Shown: positions 26,319 to 35,245, numbered from the stretch's first letter. The stretch is 64,000 nt of DNA from Kibdelosporangium philippinense (GCF_021390435.2 NZ_JAJVCN010000001.1:806001-870000); one strand, 5' to 3'. Numbers and translations are program-made. The notes: generated by a model not told the origin, from the letters alone.

Positions 26319-27258
26319 TCACTGCGTAGCCGTCACAGACCAGCTTCTCCAAAGCGTTGTGTACTGCGCCTGCAGACCTGTGGGTGCCCGAAACTCGGCC
26401 GCTCTATGCGACCTGCCGGTATTCGTGGATGGCTCCGCCGAGTCGGTCCCGTCTGATGACCTTGATGTCCACGGCTGCCGGCGCGGAGAGTGGTCGTAGC
26501 GGCGCGGCGTGGGCAAGAGATCGGTGTGGCCGGTGGACTTGATGATCTTGATGCCGTCTGACACACGGTCGTTGAGGCTCAGGAGGAGATTACGTGCTTG
26601 CTGGGCAACCCAGTCTGCGGTGGGGTGTTCGGTCACGCTGAGTACGTGCACCCGGCGGGTCGCGTGCTCGACGACCGCGAAGCAGTACAGCCGTGTGAGC
26701 ATCACGGTGTCGCAATGGAAAAATTCGCAAGCCAGAATCTCTCGTGCTTGGGAACGCAGGAATTCTGCCCAGGTCGGGCCCGAGCGCCGGGGACATGGAT
26801 CTATCCCGGACCGTTTGAGGATTGCCCAGACCGTGGAGGCACCGACCTTGCGGCCCATGCCGGCGAGTTCTCCGGTGATGCGCCGGTATCCCCACCCAGG
26901 ATTCTCTTGGGCCATGCGCAGGATCAACTCGCGAGTTGAGGGCCGTGTGGGTGGTCGTCCTGGTCGTCGACGCTGGTAAGTCCAGCGTCGCTTGATCAGG
27001 TCGGCGTGCCAGCGTAAGGAGCGTGCTTGGGGTGACGAACAAGTGCCGACGGCGCGCGGTGGACAGCAATCTGGCCAGCGCACTGATGACGGCCCGGTCC
27101 GCCCAGGACGGCCGCGGACGCGCGACCTGCCGACGCAGGACTGCCAGTTGATGGCGTAGTACGAGAATCTCCACGTCCTTGGCGGTGTCCGAGCGGACGA
27201 GCAGGGCTGTCCCGGACAGGAGTCGATAGAAGATCAGGTATACGAGTCGCAACGCCAC
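26319..27258 (-). pseudogene. Integrase-type transposase, frameshifted and truncated
   Basis: The gene begins MALRLVYLIFYRLL and DVEILVLRHQLAVLRRQVA. It changes frame near 27,020 to LRWHADLIKRRWTYQRRRPG, continues through the first Asp (FFHCDTVMLTRLYC), and then loses the family sequence after SDGIKIIKS near 26,540. The second Asp and the Glu region are replaced by unrelated frames. Related to the remnants at 32,434 and 59,330. Confidence 0.85.
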
Positions 27259-27391
27259 GGCCGTCGATCATGCCGAACGCGATCCGCCTGCCATCACCCC
27301 TGCTCGACGCCATGGCCGAGTATCGGGCACCCACAGGACCTGCGCATGGGCAGCGCAGCGGGATCCGTGGCCGCCGTGGTCTGCATCTCGC

Positions 27392-27781
27392 TCATACCAC
27401 CAGGTCTGCTTCGATGCGCTTGAGCTGATGCCGAGCCAGTGCAAGGTTCGCCCGTTCCCGTTCCCGTTCCCGTTTCCCGTCCAGGACCAGAAACAGAAAC
27501 CGCGTCGAGGTGCCCTTAGCCGGTTGCAGCAACCGATCAGGTAATACTGGCGGTGCAGGGTGACCAAGGACGTCCTCGATACCGTTGTTGAGCCCGAGGG
27601 TGGACATCACACGCAGTTTCGACCGCACCACCTCGGTATTGCCGGCCGCGGCCACCTCCAGATGCAACCAGTCACGCCTGCCCCGCGTGCCCAGCGACAT
27701 CCCACTTTCGTAGTCGACCAACGCGGCACGCACCGCGCCGACAACGGACATCGTCTCTTTCAGCGCCGTGTCGATATTCAT
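27392..27781 (-). CDS. Roadblock/LC7-like protein with damaged middle
   Basis: The ATG at 27,781 follows GAGGAGA. The N-terminus (MNIDTALKETMSVVGAVRAA, LVDYESGMSLG, VAAAGNTEVVRSKLRVM) and the end (ANLALARHQLKRIEADLVV) match a family of small actinobacterial roadblock-type proteins. Between them GHPAPPVLPD replaces a segment that reads VTLHRQYYLI in the next frame, so two compensating indels have occurred. The run KRERERER comes from a CCCGTT repeat. The frame stays open, but function is doubtful. The inverted duplication starts 60 bases upstream. Confidence 0.6.
   Translation of the reverse strand: MNIDTALKETMSVVGAVRAALVDYESGMSLGTRGRRDWLHLEVAAAGNTEVVRSKLRVMSTLGLNNGIEDVLGHPAPPVLPDRLLQPAKGTSTRFLFLVLDGKRERERERANLALARHQLKRIEADLVV
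27451..27476. repeat. CCCGTT hexanucleotide repeat inside the roadblock-like gene
   Basis: About four tandem CCCGTT units encode alternating Arg-Glu on the minus strand, where relatives have only a short charged turn. As a six-base unit, expansion or contraction keeps the frame. Confidence 0.75.
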
Positions 27782-27905
27782 CACGAAACTCTCTCCTCGT
27801 ATTCGTTCTGGCACGCGCCGAACGGCGTGCCTGGCGATGTCCCATGCGCATCTGGTTTCGTTGCTGTACCGGTAGTTCGTTTGTGTGTCCTGTGTGGAAT
27901 AGGTT

Positions 27906-27944
27906 GGGCGGGCGGCGGCTGGCGGAGACAGCCGCCGCCCGCCC
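27906..27944 (-). terminator. Strong terminator hairpin, left arm
   Basis: This is the mirror of the right-arm hairpin. A perfect 16-bp GC stem (GGGCGGGCGGCGGCTG with its complement) with a 7-base loop lies about 70 bases after the left anti-sigma-like gene. Confidence 0.75.
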
Positions 27945-28012
27945 TCGGGCGGCGACCCTTGTGCAACGGGACTACCGAACGGTCGCCACAGATCCGGGAG
28001 AGCAAGAGTGGG

Positions 28013-28807
28013 TCAGCGGCTGGGACGTGGTGACGGTGGCACGACTTCGGGTTTGCCGGTCGGGTGTGCCGCACCGGGCCCGGTGGGGTGCGTGGTGGGC
28101 TTTCCCGCCGAAGTCGCGGATTGTCCGGGCTGGTTGGCGAGCAGGTCGGTGCAGTACGCGGGAACCTTGTCCTTCCCGCCGGCGGTCGTGATCAAGACGG
28201 TGAATGCGGGATTGTCCAGCGCCTTGCCCTGCTCCGCCCCGGCACCGGCGGTGTAGGCCTGACAGAGACCCACCAGGGAAGGAGACGGCGCGCCGCTGCC
28301 GCTGGTGGTCTTGTCAGCGGCGTTGTTGTCAGTGGGGTTCTTGCCGGTGGCGTTCTTGTCAGCGGCGTCCGACGCCTGGCTCGAGACGATGGACGGGGTT
28401 GGGGTCGCCGGGCCGGTCATGGACGACACCGCGCCCATGGGCGGAACCGTCGGGCTGTCACCACGCTGGGTGGGCAGGTTGCCGGTCACGGCGGCGACCG
28501 CGACCCCACCGGCGGCGACCGCCGTGACGGCGGTGGCCGCGACCTTGACCGTGAGCAGTTTCGCTAGCGCGGTCTTGATGAGCATCGAACGTCTCCGTAG
28601 TTGAGTGACAGGAGCGAGATGAGCCGCGCGGAATGCCGCCAGCGCGGCCTGCTCACCGGCCAGCTCGGCCTCGTGCGCCGGGGCGGACGCCGCCGCGAGC
28701 AGGCCGCTCAAAGCATCCGATCCGGCAGCCTGCTCGCGGTCCGGTTCGCCGCGAAGCAGGTGCTCGGCGGTGCGCCGGTCGATCCGGCGGGAACGGTGCG
28801 CGCTCAT
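28013..28807 (-). CDS. Anti-sigma-like membrane protein, left copy
   Basis: The product is identical to the right-arm copy (see 30,307-31,101). In this orientation the gene lies 749 bases from the sigma gene's 5' end and points away from it, with no sigma factor reading into it. Any expression would need a promoter in the 28,887-29,635 loop. The start MSAHRSRR, with GAAGGA upstream, is preferred; an in-frame ATG at 28,882 lacks a binding site. Confidence 0.75.
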   Translation of the reverse strand: MSAHRSRRIDRRTAEHLLRGEPDREQAAGSDALSGLLAAASAPAHEAELAGEQAALAAFRAAHLAPVTQLRRRSMLIKTALAKLLTVKVAATAVTAVAAGGVAVAAVTGNLPTQRGDSPTVPPMGAVSSMTGPATPTPSIVSSQASDAADKNATGKNPTDNNAADKTTSGSGAPSPSLVGLCQAYTAGAGAEQGKALDNPAFTVLITTAGGKDKVPAYCTDLLANQPGQSATSAGKPTTHPTGPGAAHPTGKPEVVPPSPRPSR

Positions 28808-28886
28808 CTCATGTCCTTCAGCGTCAACGCCTTCGATTGTGTCACTCCAGCCGGCGAACTCTGTCCAGCCAGGATCCTTCATGCTG

Positions 28887-29635
28887 TGCCCGACCGATGG
28901 TGCCGAACCACGGGTAGCCCATCACCAGGGCAATCTGCAAACGGTCTCACTGCTGGCTCGGCAGCGGCTAACGAAGTGGTCATGCACCCACGTCGTTCGC
29001 GACGAAGAGGTACCAGCGGACCGTTGTCCTATTCGGCCAATGGCCATTATTGGACAGCGAGGGGCGGTCAGCGCTCGGTCGGCTGAGGGCATGATCGCAA
29101 CATGGCGATTCTCTTGGTGGAGTGGGGACAGCTAGGCGTCCCTTGCGTGCGCGATGGTGCTACGGCGTTGGCGTCGAGTCCCACGACGGCGCCCAAGCCG
29201 ATCGAACCGCATGCGCCAAGCGGATCGATGCGGGCGTGCTCGACCTGACTGTCCGCTTCTCCTTCTCCTGGCTCATGGCTCGGTCCCTGGAAAACTCGCT
29301 CCGGCCGCGCTCATCTTCTGCGACAGCACAGTTGTGTGTCTTGATGTCCTTGGTCGCAGAAGCCTTAGTCCAAAAGCGACGGTCTTTTGGCGACATGCGG
29401 CTGATCTGCGCAAGACCCGTGAGCGGGTTCTGGCCCGACCTGTCCGGGGAATGTGTTCGTCACTTGCCGACCCGTCGTCAATCCTGTGTGGATTTGACAT
29501 TCCGGTAGGGGTTTCGTCCGGCCGACAGATGGATCAGGATGTCGCGGGTGCACAGTGCGGCAGCATTTGGCTGATGGTGGTGATGTTTCTGGTGTCGTTA
29601 TGTTACGGCGAGGCCGGACAGTTGGTCTGTCTATA
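28887..29635. other. Loop region between the inverted arms, upstream of the sigma gene
   Basis: These 749 bases hold no gene I can support. Short frames on both strands have poor codon bias and no recognisable motif. The sigma promoter should be near the right end. The segment lies with the sigma gene on the invertible interval 28,887-30,227. Confidence 0.45.
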
Positions 29636-30226
29636 ATGGACATATTGGAGGAAGTCCTGATCAGACCGAGGCAGGCGCCCGCCGGCGCCGGGGACTTGGC
29701 AGCCGCTTTGCCGGCGGCGCAGCGTGGTAGCGAGGACGCGTTTCGGGTGCTGTACCGGTCTGTTCAGCCGGTTCTGCTGCGGTACGTGCGGGTGCTGGTG
29801 GGGGAGGATGCCGAGGACGTGGCGTCCGAGGCGTGGCTGCAGATCGCGCGGGATCTAACGTCTTTTCGTGGGGATGGCGACGGGTTTCGTGGCTGGGCTA
29901 CGACGATTGCCCGGCATCGTGCGATGGATCATCTGCGTCGTCAGCGGCGGCGGCCGGTCGTGACCGGGCGGGTCGAGGAGTTGACCGATCGGTCCGGGCC
30001 GGAGGACACCGCCGAATCCGCGGTGGACGCGGTGGGCACCGATGCGGCGCTGGCGTTGATCGCGAGGTTGCCGCGGGATCAGGCCGAGGCGGTGCTGTTG
30101 CGTGCGATGGTGGGGCTGGACGTGAAGGCCGCCGCCCGGGTGCTGGGCAAGCGCCCGGGCGCGGTGCGCACGGCGGCCTACCGCGGACTGCGCAAGCTCG
30201 CCGAATACCTCGAGCATTCCGCCTGA
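29636..30226 (+). CDS. ECF-type RNA polymerase sigma factor
   Basis: The 196-residue protein (ATG 29,636, MDILEEVLIRPRQ) has sigma-2 (GSEDAFRVLYRSVQPVLLRY, then GEDAEDVASEAWLQIARDL, FRGWATTIARHRAMDHLRRQ). It also has sigma-4 (LPRDQAEAVLLRAMVGLDVK, AAARVLGKRPGAVRTAAYRG). Its stop lies one base before the right arm of the inverted duplication, so the anti-sigma-like gene follows in the same transcript. The order sigma then membrane protein with an extracytoplasmic tail fits a sigma/anti-sigma pair. Confidence 0.9.
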   Translation: MDILEEVLIRPRQAPAGAGDLAAALPAAQRGSEDAFRVLYRSVQPVLLRYVRVLVGEDAEDVASEAWLQIARDLTSFRGDGDGFRGWATTIARHRAMDHLRRQRRRPVVTGRVEELTDRSGPEDTAESAVDAVGTDAALALIARLPRDQAEAVLLRAMVGLDVKAAARVLGKRPGAVRTAAYRGLRKLAEYLEHSA

Positions 30227-30306
30227 CCAGCATGAAGGATCCTGGCTGGACAGAGTTCGCCGGCTGGAGTGACACAATCGAAGGCGTTGACGCTGAAGGA
30301 CATGAG

Positions 30307-31101
30307 ATGAGCGCGCACCGTTCCCGCCGGATCGACCGGCGCACCGCCGAGCACCTGCTTCGCGGCGAACCGGACCGCGAGCAGGCTGCCGGATCGGATG
30401 CTTTGAGCGGCCTGCTCGCGGCGGCGTCCGCCCCGGCGCACGAGGCCGAGCTGGCCGGTGAGCAGGCCGCGCTGGCGGCATTCCGCGCGGCTCATCTCGC
30501 TCCTGTCACTCAACTACGGAGACGTTCGATGCTCATCAAGACCGCGCTAGCGAAACTGCTCACGGTCAAGGTCGCGGCCACCGCCGTCACGGCGGTCGCC
30601 GCCGGTGGGGTCGCGGTCGCCGCCGTGACCGGCAACCTGCCCACCCAGCGTGGTGACAGCCCGACGGTTCCGCCCATGGGCGCGGTGTCGTCCATGACCG
30701 GCCCGGCGACCCCAACCCCGTCCATCGTCTCGAGCCAGGCGTCGGACGCCGCTGACAAGAACGCCACCGGCAAGAACCCCACTGACAACAACGCCGCTGA
30801 CAAGACCACCAGCGGCAGCGGCGCGCCGTCTCCTTCCCTGGTGGGTCTCTGTCAGGCCTACACCGCCGGTGCCGGGGCGGAGCAGGGCAAGGCGCTGGAC
30901 AATCCCGCATTCACCGTCTTGATCACGACCGCCGGCGGGAAGGACAAGGTTCCCGCGTACTGCACCGACCTGCTCGCCAACCAGCCCGGACAATCCGCGA
31001 CTTCGGCGGGAAAGCCCACCACGCACCCCACCGGGCCCGGTGCGGCACACCCGACCGGCAAACCCGAAGTCGTGCCACCGTCACCACGTCCCAGCCGCTG
31101 A
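30307..31101 (+). CDS. Anti-sigma-like membrane protein, right copy
   Basis: The preferred start is ATG 30,307 with GAAGGA six bases upstream; ATG 30,232 is in frame but has no site. The 264-residue product has a cytosolic helical N-terminus (RRIDRRTAEHLLRGEPDREQ, LAAFRAAHLAPVTQLRRRSM), as in actinobacterial sigma-binding proteins. One membrane segment follows (LTVKVAATAVTAVAAGGVAV). A long Ser/Thr/Pro/Asn-rich external linker comes next, then a small two-cysteine domain (LVGLCQAYTAGAGAEQGKAL and VPAYCTDLLA). It follows the sigma gene by 80 bases and probably sequesters it. No HxxxCxxC zinc motif is present. Confidence 0.75.
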   Translation: MSAHRSRRIDRRTAEHLLRGEPDREQAAGSDALSGLLAAASAPAHEAELAGEQAALAAFRAAHLAPVTQLRRRSMLIKTALAKLLTVKVAATAVTAVAAGGVAVAAVTGNLPTQRGDSPTVPPMGAVSSMTGPATPTPSIVSSQASDAADKNATGKNPTDNNAADKTTSGSGAPSPSLVGLCQAYTAGAGAEQGKALDNPAFTVLITTAGGKDKVPAYCTDLLANQPGQSATSAGKPTTHPTGPGAAHPTGKPEVVPPSPRPSR

Positions 31102-31169
31102 CCCACTCTTGCTCTCCCGGATCTGTGGCGACCGTTCGGTAGTCCCGTTGCACAAGGGTCGCCGCCCGA

Positions 31170-31208
31170 GGGCGGGCGGCGGCTGTCTCCGCCAGCCGCC
31201 GCCCGCCC
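31170..31208 (+). terminator. Strong terminator hairpin, right arm
   Basis: GGGCGGGCGGCGGCTG at 31,170-31,185 pairs perfectly with 31,193-31,208 over a 7-base loop, 69 bases after the anti-sigma-like stop. It has no U-run, which is common in high-GC genomes. Confidence 0.75.
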
Positions 31209-31296
31209 AACCTATTCCACACAGGACACACAAACGAACTACCGGTACAGCAACGAAACCAGATGCGCATGGGCGAAAGTATGAGGAGGAGGTGCC

Positions 31297-31518
31297 GTGA
31301 CACACGCATGCCTGTACACCGTCACGGTCGGCGCTTACTTACTCGGAGCGCTCTGCGCGCAGGAGAACGACGAGTTCCGCAGGCACGCGGAGGTGTGCCC
31401 GTCCTGCGAGCGGGAGATCGCTGAGCTGACACCGACCGTGCGCCTCCTGGAAAAACTCAAGACAGAGACGCACCCAGTCGATGGACACGCGTGCTCCGGG
31501 CTGGCGCGTGAGGAGTAA
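31297..31518 (+). CDS. Short zinc-finger anti-sigma factor (ZAS type)
   Basis: The GTG at 31,297 follows GAGGAGGAGGTG. The 73-residue product contains the zinc anti-sigma signature HAEVCPSC (HxxxCxxC) after VGAYLLGALCAQENDEFRRH and ends soon after LLEKLKTETHP. Normal members continue into a membrane segment and sit directly behind a sigma gene. Here the sigma gene is absent and the arm end lies 24 bases upstream, so the locus looks cut on both sides. It may be a free soluble anti-sigma fragment. Confidence 0.7.
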   Translation: MTHACLYTVTVGAYLLGALCAQENDEFRRHAEVCPSCEREIAELTPTVRLLEKLKTETHPVDGHACSGLAREE

Positions 31519-32145
31519 CAGCGACAGGTTGTTCCATCGTCCACTTAGGATCAATACCAGACTGCCGCCGCGTTCGAGACTGTTGAACATCTACTCGCGC
31601 TGCTGAGTGCGTGACATGATTGCTTGTTGACCCCGCTACATCGAGGCCGGAATCCTTTTGCTTGCTTTCTTTCTGACAGAGGGAAGTTTGGCGGGATCAG
31701 CGAGGAGTCGCATGTAGACAACATCCGGGAAGGCGTCATCGCCGGGCATCGTCGGGTGACCGTTTGGCTGGCGTACAGGCAGTGACTCACCTTCAGCCCC
31801 AGGCGGTATTGGACGATAGTGTGGTTCGCCTCAACAGAATCCGCGTTGGGTACACCTGCTATGCTGCTTGTGCACGAGCGCGTGCGCAAGCACGTTGATC
31901 GGCGGGTCTCGGCTACGCCCGGCAAGTCCACAGTGGCCTGTCCGCGAGAGCCGCTGATCCCACCTCCGGCCGTGAACCGCTCGGTATGGATGTCCAGTCG
32001 GAGTGAGACGGGCGAGGCCTCATCGGAATCCGTGCTCGCTGCACCAAGGTCGAGCGCTCCGATCGGCGCGAAAGCGGGCGACGGATCAGGTTCTCGGCTG
32101 GTGCTCTGGAGAGTACTGTTTCGGTCTTCGGAATCGAGGTTTGTC
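31519..32145. other. Gene-free stretch
   Basis: Open frames run through on both strands but with unbiased codons and no recognisable motif. I see no repeat or IS end. Confidence 0.4.
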
Positions 32146-32385
32146 ATGATCCGAGCACGGGCCTTCACCGGCAACGTGGTCCACTTGTGGATGCCAGACT
32201 CGGGTACCGCGTCCGGTCGTGCGTTGTGCGGTGTAGCCGGTCCGGCCATCGGGGACCAGGCTGGTCCGTTATGTGCAGCATGCTGGCGCGCCCACGGCGG
32301 CTCGCTCGGTTTGGCGTTTGCGCGGCGACCTTTGCGCGGCCCCGGTGAGCGGTGCCTGGCCTGTTCTGAATACCCCAGTCGGTAA
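32146..32385 (+). CDS. Small hypothetical protein with two CxxC pairs
   Basis: The ATG at 32,146 follows GAGG with a seven-base spacer. The 79-residue product reads MIRARAFTGNVVHLWMPDSG, then RALCGV, PLCAACWRAHGG and ERCLACSEYPSR. The CxxC pairs and a nearby His suggest a small zinc-ribbon protein. I do not recognise the family. It stands alone between remnants. Confidence 0.5.
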   Translation: MIRARAFTGNVVHLWMPDSGTASGRALCGVAGPAIGDQAGPLCAACWRAHGGSLGLAFARRPLRGPGERCLACSEYPSR

Positions 32386-32433
32386 CTGTTCGAGTCCCGA
32401 TGTTGCGCTTGCCGAAAATGTCGTCCGTGCAGG

Positions 32434-33402
32434 TTAGGCGGCGTGGTGGTACTCGTTGAGGATGCCGCCCGAGCGTGGGCGTCGGCGGATGTCGAGTTGG
32501 TTGATTTGGGTTGGCTCGGCGATCGGCTGTGGCGGTGGTTGTGATGGTCGGGTGTTGGCGATGCCTTGGTGGGGTCGGTGGTTGTTGTAGAAGCGCTCGT
32601 ATTCGCGGAGTGCGTGGAGTAGATGGCGGTGGTTCCAGATCAGAGTGCGGTCGAGCAGTTCGTGGCGGCAGCTCTGGATCCACCGCTCGACGAGCGAGTT
32701 CATCCTCGGCATGTGGATGCCGCTGAGGATGACCTGGATGCCGGCGTCAGCGAGGATGGCGTCGAGCAGGGGAGGGAACTTCCCGTCTCTGTCACGGATC
32801 GAGAAGCGCGCTCGGCAGTTGGTGTATTCGAGGTCCATGACGAGGTTGCGGGTGACTTGGGTGACCCATGCCGCGGTCGGATGTGATGTAGCGCCGAGGA
32901 TGTGGATTCTGCGGTGGGCGTGTTCGATCACGACTAGGACGTACATGCGGGCGCCGGTGAGGATCTGCCATACGGTGGAGGCGGCAACTTTGATGCCGAG
33001 GACGAGGAGTTCGCCGTGGATTCGCCGGTAGCCCCAACTCTGGTTCTCCTTGGCCAGGCGCAGAACCAGGACGCGAATAGACCGGATGGTGTGGGGCCGA
33101 CCGGGACGTTTCGGTCGGGATGCCTTGGCGTGGCGTCGGCGGAGTAGGTCGCGGTGCCAGCGCAGGATCGTGTCGGGGCGTACCAGCAGGCGGAGTCTGT
33201 GCAAGGTCCGGTGTGGTAGTCGATGCAGGAGCGCAGCGAGTAATGCCCTGTCGGCTGGACTAAATCGCACCCTGGTATCGCCGAATTGCGGTTGCAGCAG
33301 TGCGATCTGTGCCGCAACACCAAGATCTCGATGGTCCTGTGTCATCGGCTGGCGAATCGGCCGGAAAATGACGAAATATGGCCAATGTCGCCAAACGTCC
33401 AC
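32434..33402 (-). pseudogene. Integrase-type transposase with internal deletion
   Basis: The family start is replaced by MDVWRHWPYFVIFRP. The conserved region begins around FGDTRVRFSPADRALLAALL and runs through SWGYRRIHGELLVLGIKVAA to VWQILTGA. It then jumps directly to RMYVLVVIEHAHRRIHI. About 40 residues that hold the first catalytic Asp (FFHxDTV) are missing, without loss of frame. Second-Asp and Glu regions (FSIRDRDGKF, MNSLVERWIQSCRHELL) remain. It cannot be catalytically active. Confidence 0.85.
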
Positions 33403-34784
33403 TGTGTGCTTCCCGTCACTGGACGCACCGGCTGCTGTACTAACCGGAATTCGAGGATCGAGCCGGGATTCCGCAGCTTGTTCGTGGGTTTCCCGGAAGG
33501 GTCCTTGGTGTTACCGGCGCTGTCGGTGGCGACGTAGACCCGTTTGTTATCGGGGCTGATCGCGGTGTCGCGGTACCGGTTGGTGGTCCGCCACAGCGGC
33601 TTGACGGAAGTCACCTTCTTGCCGTCCGGGCTGAGAGCCAACCGATAAACCGTGCCTTCCTTCAGCACAGGCATGAGCAGTGAGCCGGAGACGTAGTCGA
33701 GGCTGGCAGGAGCGACTGTGGGCCAGCAGAGGTACCAGATCTTGCTTTCGGCACACTTCGGGTCTTTGAAGTCGTGGTCACTGGGCACGGTGTGGAACGT
33801 CCTAATAGGACCTGCGAAGTCCCGGCTGTGCCAGTCGGTTTCCTTGTTCTGCGGCACCGACGGCGGGATCGTGTAGTCGTCGAATGCCAGCTCCTCGCAG
33901 TCCGGCGCCGCTGACCAGTTGCCGTAGACGTAGGCTTTGTCGTCACGGAAACCAGCGACATGAGGCCAGCCGTAGTTCGTGCCACGGCTGATGATGTTGA
34001 CCTCGTCGTCGGTCTTGGGCCCGTGCTCGCTGGAGTACAGGGTTGCGTTGGAGCCGAAGACAAGGCCTTGCGCGTTGCGATGGCCGTAGCTGAAGACGTG
34101 GCTGCGGACGCCGGCGAGAACTGGGTTGTCGGCCGGAATCGAGCCGTCCTGGTTGAGCCGCAGGACCTTTCCTTGGTAGGCAGTCCAGTCGCGAGCCTGC
34201 ACCTCCGCGGCGGTCGGCAGTCGCTGCGCGAGGTTCGGCTCGCACTTGGCCGCGAACTGGTTCGCGCCCTGGTCGCCGATGGTGTAGTACAGCTTGCCGT
34301 CCGGGCCCAGCACGAGCCGGGCCGACTGGTGGTCGACGCCGCCAGGCAGCCCGATGATCACGCCGCCCGGGCGGACTAGCCGCTGCGACTGGATGTCGTA
34401 GGTGTAGCGTGCGATCTTGGTCCGGCGCACGACATCTGGGCCGGGGTCGGCATCATAAGTGTACGCGACGAAAACGAAATCCTCCCCGTGGAGCAGACCG
34501 GGATGCAACGCCATGCCCAGAACCCCATCCTGGGCCGAGTGGATCGCGTCGGGAATCGTCACCGCGGTTTTCTGCGCACCCGTCCGGGGGGCGATCCGCA
34601 CCACCCGCAGGCCGCTTTTCTCAGTGGCCCAAATGAATCCGTCCGGTCCCCAGGTGATCTCGTACGGGTCGGCAAGCCCGGACGTCACGACTCTGCCGAC
34701 AGCGGCGTCGCCGGTTTCCGCGGCAACAGCGGCAACCGGCGACGCCGCAAGGATCAATATCAACGCGAAAGCGAGGCTTCTCAC
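33342..34784 (-). CDS. Secreted PQQ-type glucose/sorbosone dehydrogenase-like beta-propeller
   Basis: The 480-residue protein has a signal peptide (MRSLAFALILILAASPVAAV, with cleavage near VAAETGD). The GSDH beta-propeller follows: ITWGPDGFIWATEKSGLRVV, GVLGMALHPGL, GVDHQSARLVLGPDGKLYYT (with the conserved His), YGHRNAQGLVFG and GTNYGWPHVAGF. It would oxidise sugars or alcohols outside the cytoplasm. The natural end is near NPGSILEFR. The last ~35 residues (VRPVTGSTQWTFGDIGHISS) run into the transposase remnant, so the C-terminus is altered but the propeller is complete. Confidence 0.82.
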   Translation of the reverse strand: MRSLAFALILILAASPVAAVAAETGDAAVGRVVTSGLADPYEITWGPDGFIWATEKSGLRVVRIAPRTGAQKTAVTIPDAIHSAQDGVLGMALHPGLLHGEDFVFVAYTYDADPGPDVVRRTKIARYTYDIQSQRLVRPGGVIIGLPGGVDHQSARLVLGPDGKLYYTIGDQGANQFAAKCEPNLAQRLPTAAEVQARDWTAYQGKVLRLNQDGSIPADNPVLAGVRSHVFSYGHRNAQGLVFGSNATLYSSEHGPKTDDEVNIISRGTNYGWPHVAGFRDDKAYVYGNWSAAPDCEELAFDDYTIPPSVPQNKETDWHSRDFAGPIRTFHTVPSDHDFKDPKCAESKIWYLCWPTVAPASLDYVSGSLLMPVLKEGTVYRLALSPDGKKVTSVKPLWRTTNRYRDTAISPDNKRVYVATDSAGNTKDPSGKPTNKLRNPGSILEFRLVQQPVRPVTGSTQWTFGDIGHISSFSGRFASR

Positions 34785-34868
34785 GCGCCCTCCCAGATTG
34801 TTCGACGGGAATGTACTACTGTGTCGCGTGCCGGCGGGACAAGGTAGTACAGAATGATCAACAATTCT

Positions 34869-35245
34869 CCAGGACCGACGTCGATTCCGAAGCGACCGAC
34901 TGGCGAGTCTTGCGCAGCGCGATCATTCCGATCACGGCGAACACCACGACAATCGTGGCGCCGACCCACAACGGCGCAGTCCGAGGTGAACGCTTCCCGA
35001 GCCGTGACAAGCAAACCGTTGGTCAATAAGCCGGGAAGCGTGCTGGCCTCGCGCACCGCGCCCGCGATGCTGTCGGCAGCGCGGTACCGCTGCCTCGGCA
35101 GAAACCCTGAGGGGACAGTGATCAGGTCGCGGTAGGCGGCCGTGCCGATCATGCCGAATACGCGATTCCCATAGCAATCCTTGGCGACACCGAACACGGC
35201 GCTGGTCTCGGACATCGCCGACGCGGCACCCCTCCATCTGGTCGA
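34869..35245 (-). pseudogene. C-terminal fragment of a DHA2-type MFS drug exporter, frameshifted
   Basis: One frame gives VFGMIGTAAYRDLITVPSGF and DSIAGAVREASTLPG, LLVTAREAFTS. The next frame supplies the last membrane segment (LWVGATIVVVFAVIGMIALR, then KTRQSVASE). Together they are the 13th-14th segments of an EmrB/QacA-like transporter. The rest of the gene is absent, and at least one frameshift lies near 34,980. Confidence 0.65.

Larger units (their letters stand above)
27841..28886 (-). repeat. Left arm of a 1,046-bp inverted duplication
   Basis: This arm is the reverse complement of 30,228-31,273. Both arms are 1,046 bp by their end points, and all six-frame translations I compared agree. 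The arm carries an anti-sigma-like gene and its terminator. Divergence starts sharply on both sides (outside: GATGTCCCATGCG against CGCATGGGCGAAAG). Confidence 0.93.
30228..31273 (+). repeat. Right arm of the 1,046-bp inverted duplication
   Basis: This is the reverse complement of 27,841-28,886. The arm begins right after the sigma stop codon and ends 24 bases before the zinc-finger gene start, so it contains exactly the anti-sigma-like gene, its ribosome binding site and the terminator. Confidence 0.93.

Noticed and set aside
29122..29508. Possible gene upstream of the ECF sigma factor
   Set aside because: Open for 128 codons but with poor third-position bias, no clear binding site and no recognisable domain.
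27841..31273. Inverted duplication as an ordinary composite transposon
   Set aside because: The arms contain no transposase and no terminal inverted repeats, and the boundaries fall next to host genes rather than IS ends.
31551..32249. 232-codon minus frame
   Set aside because: Low-complexity composition, no motif and no codon bias; likely chance.
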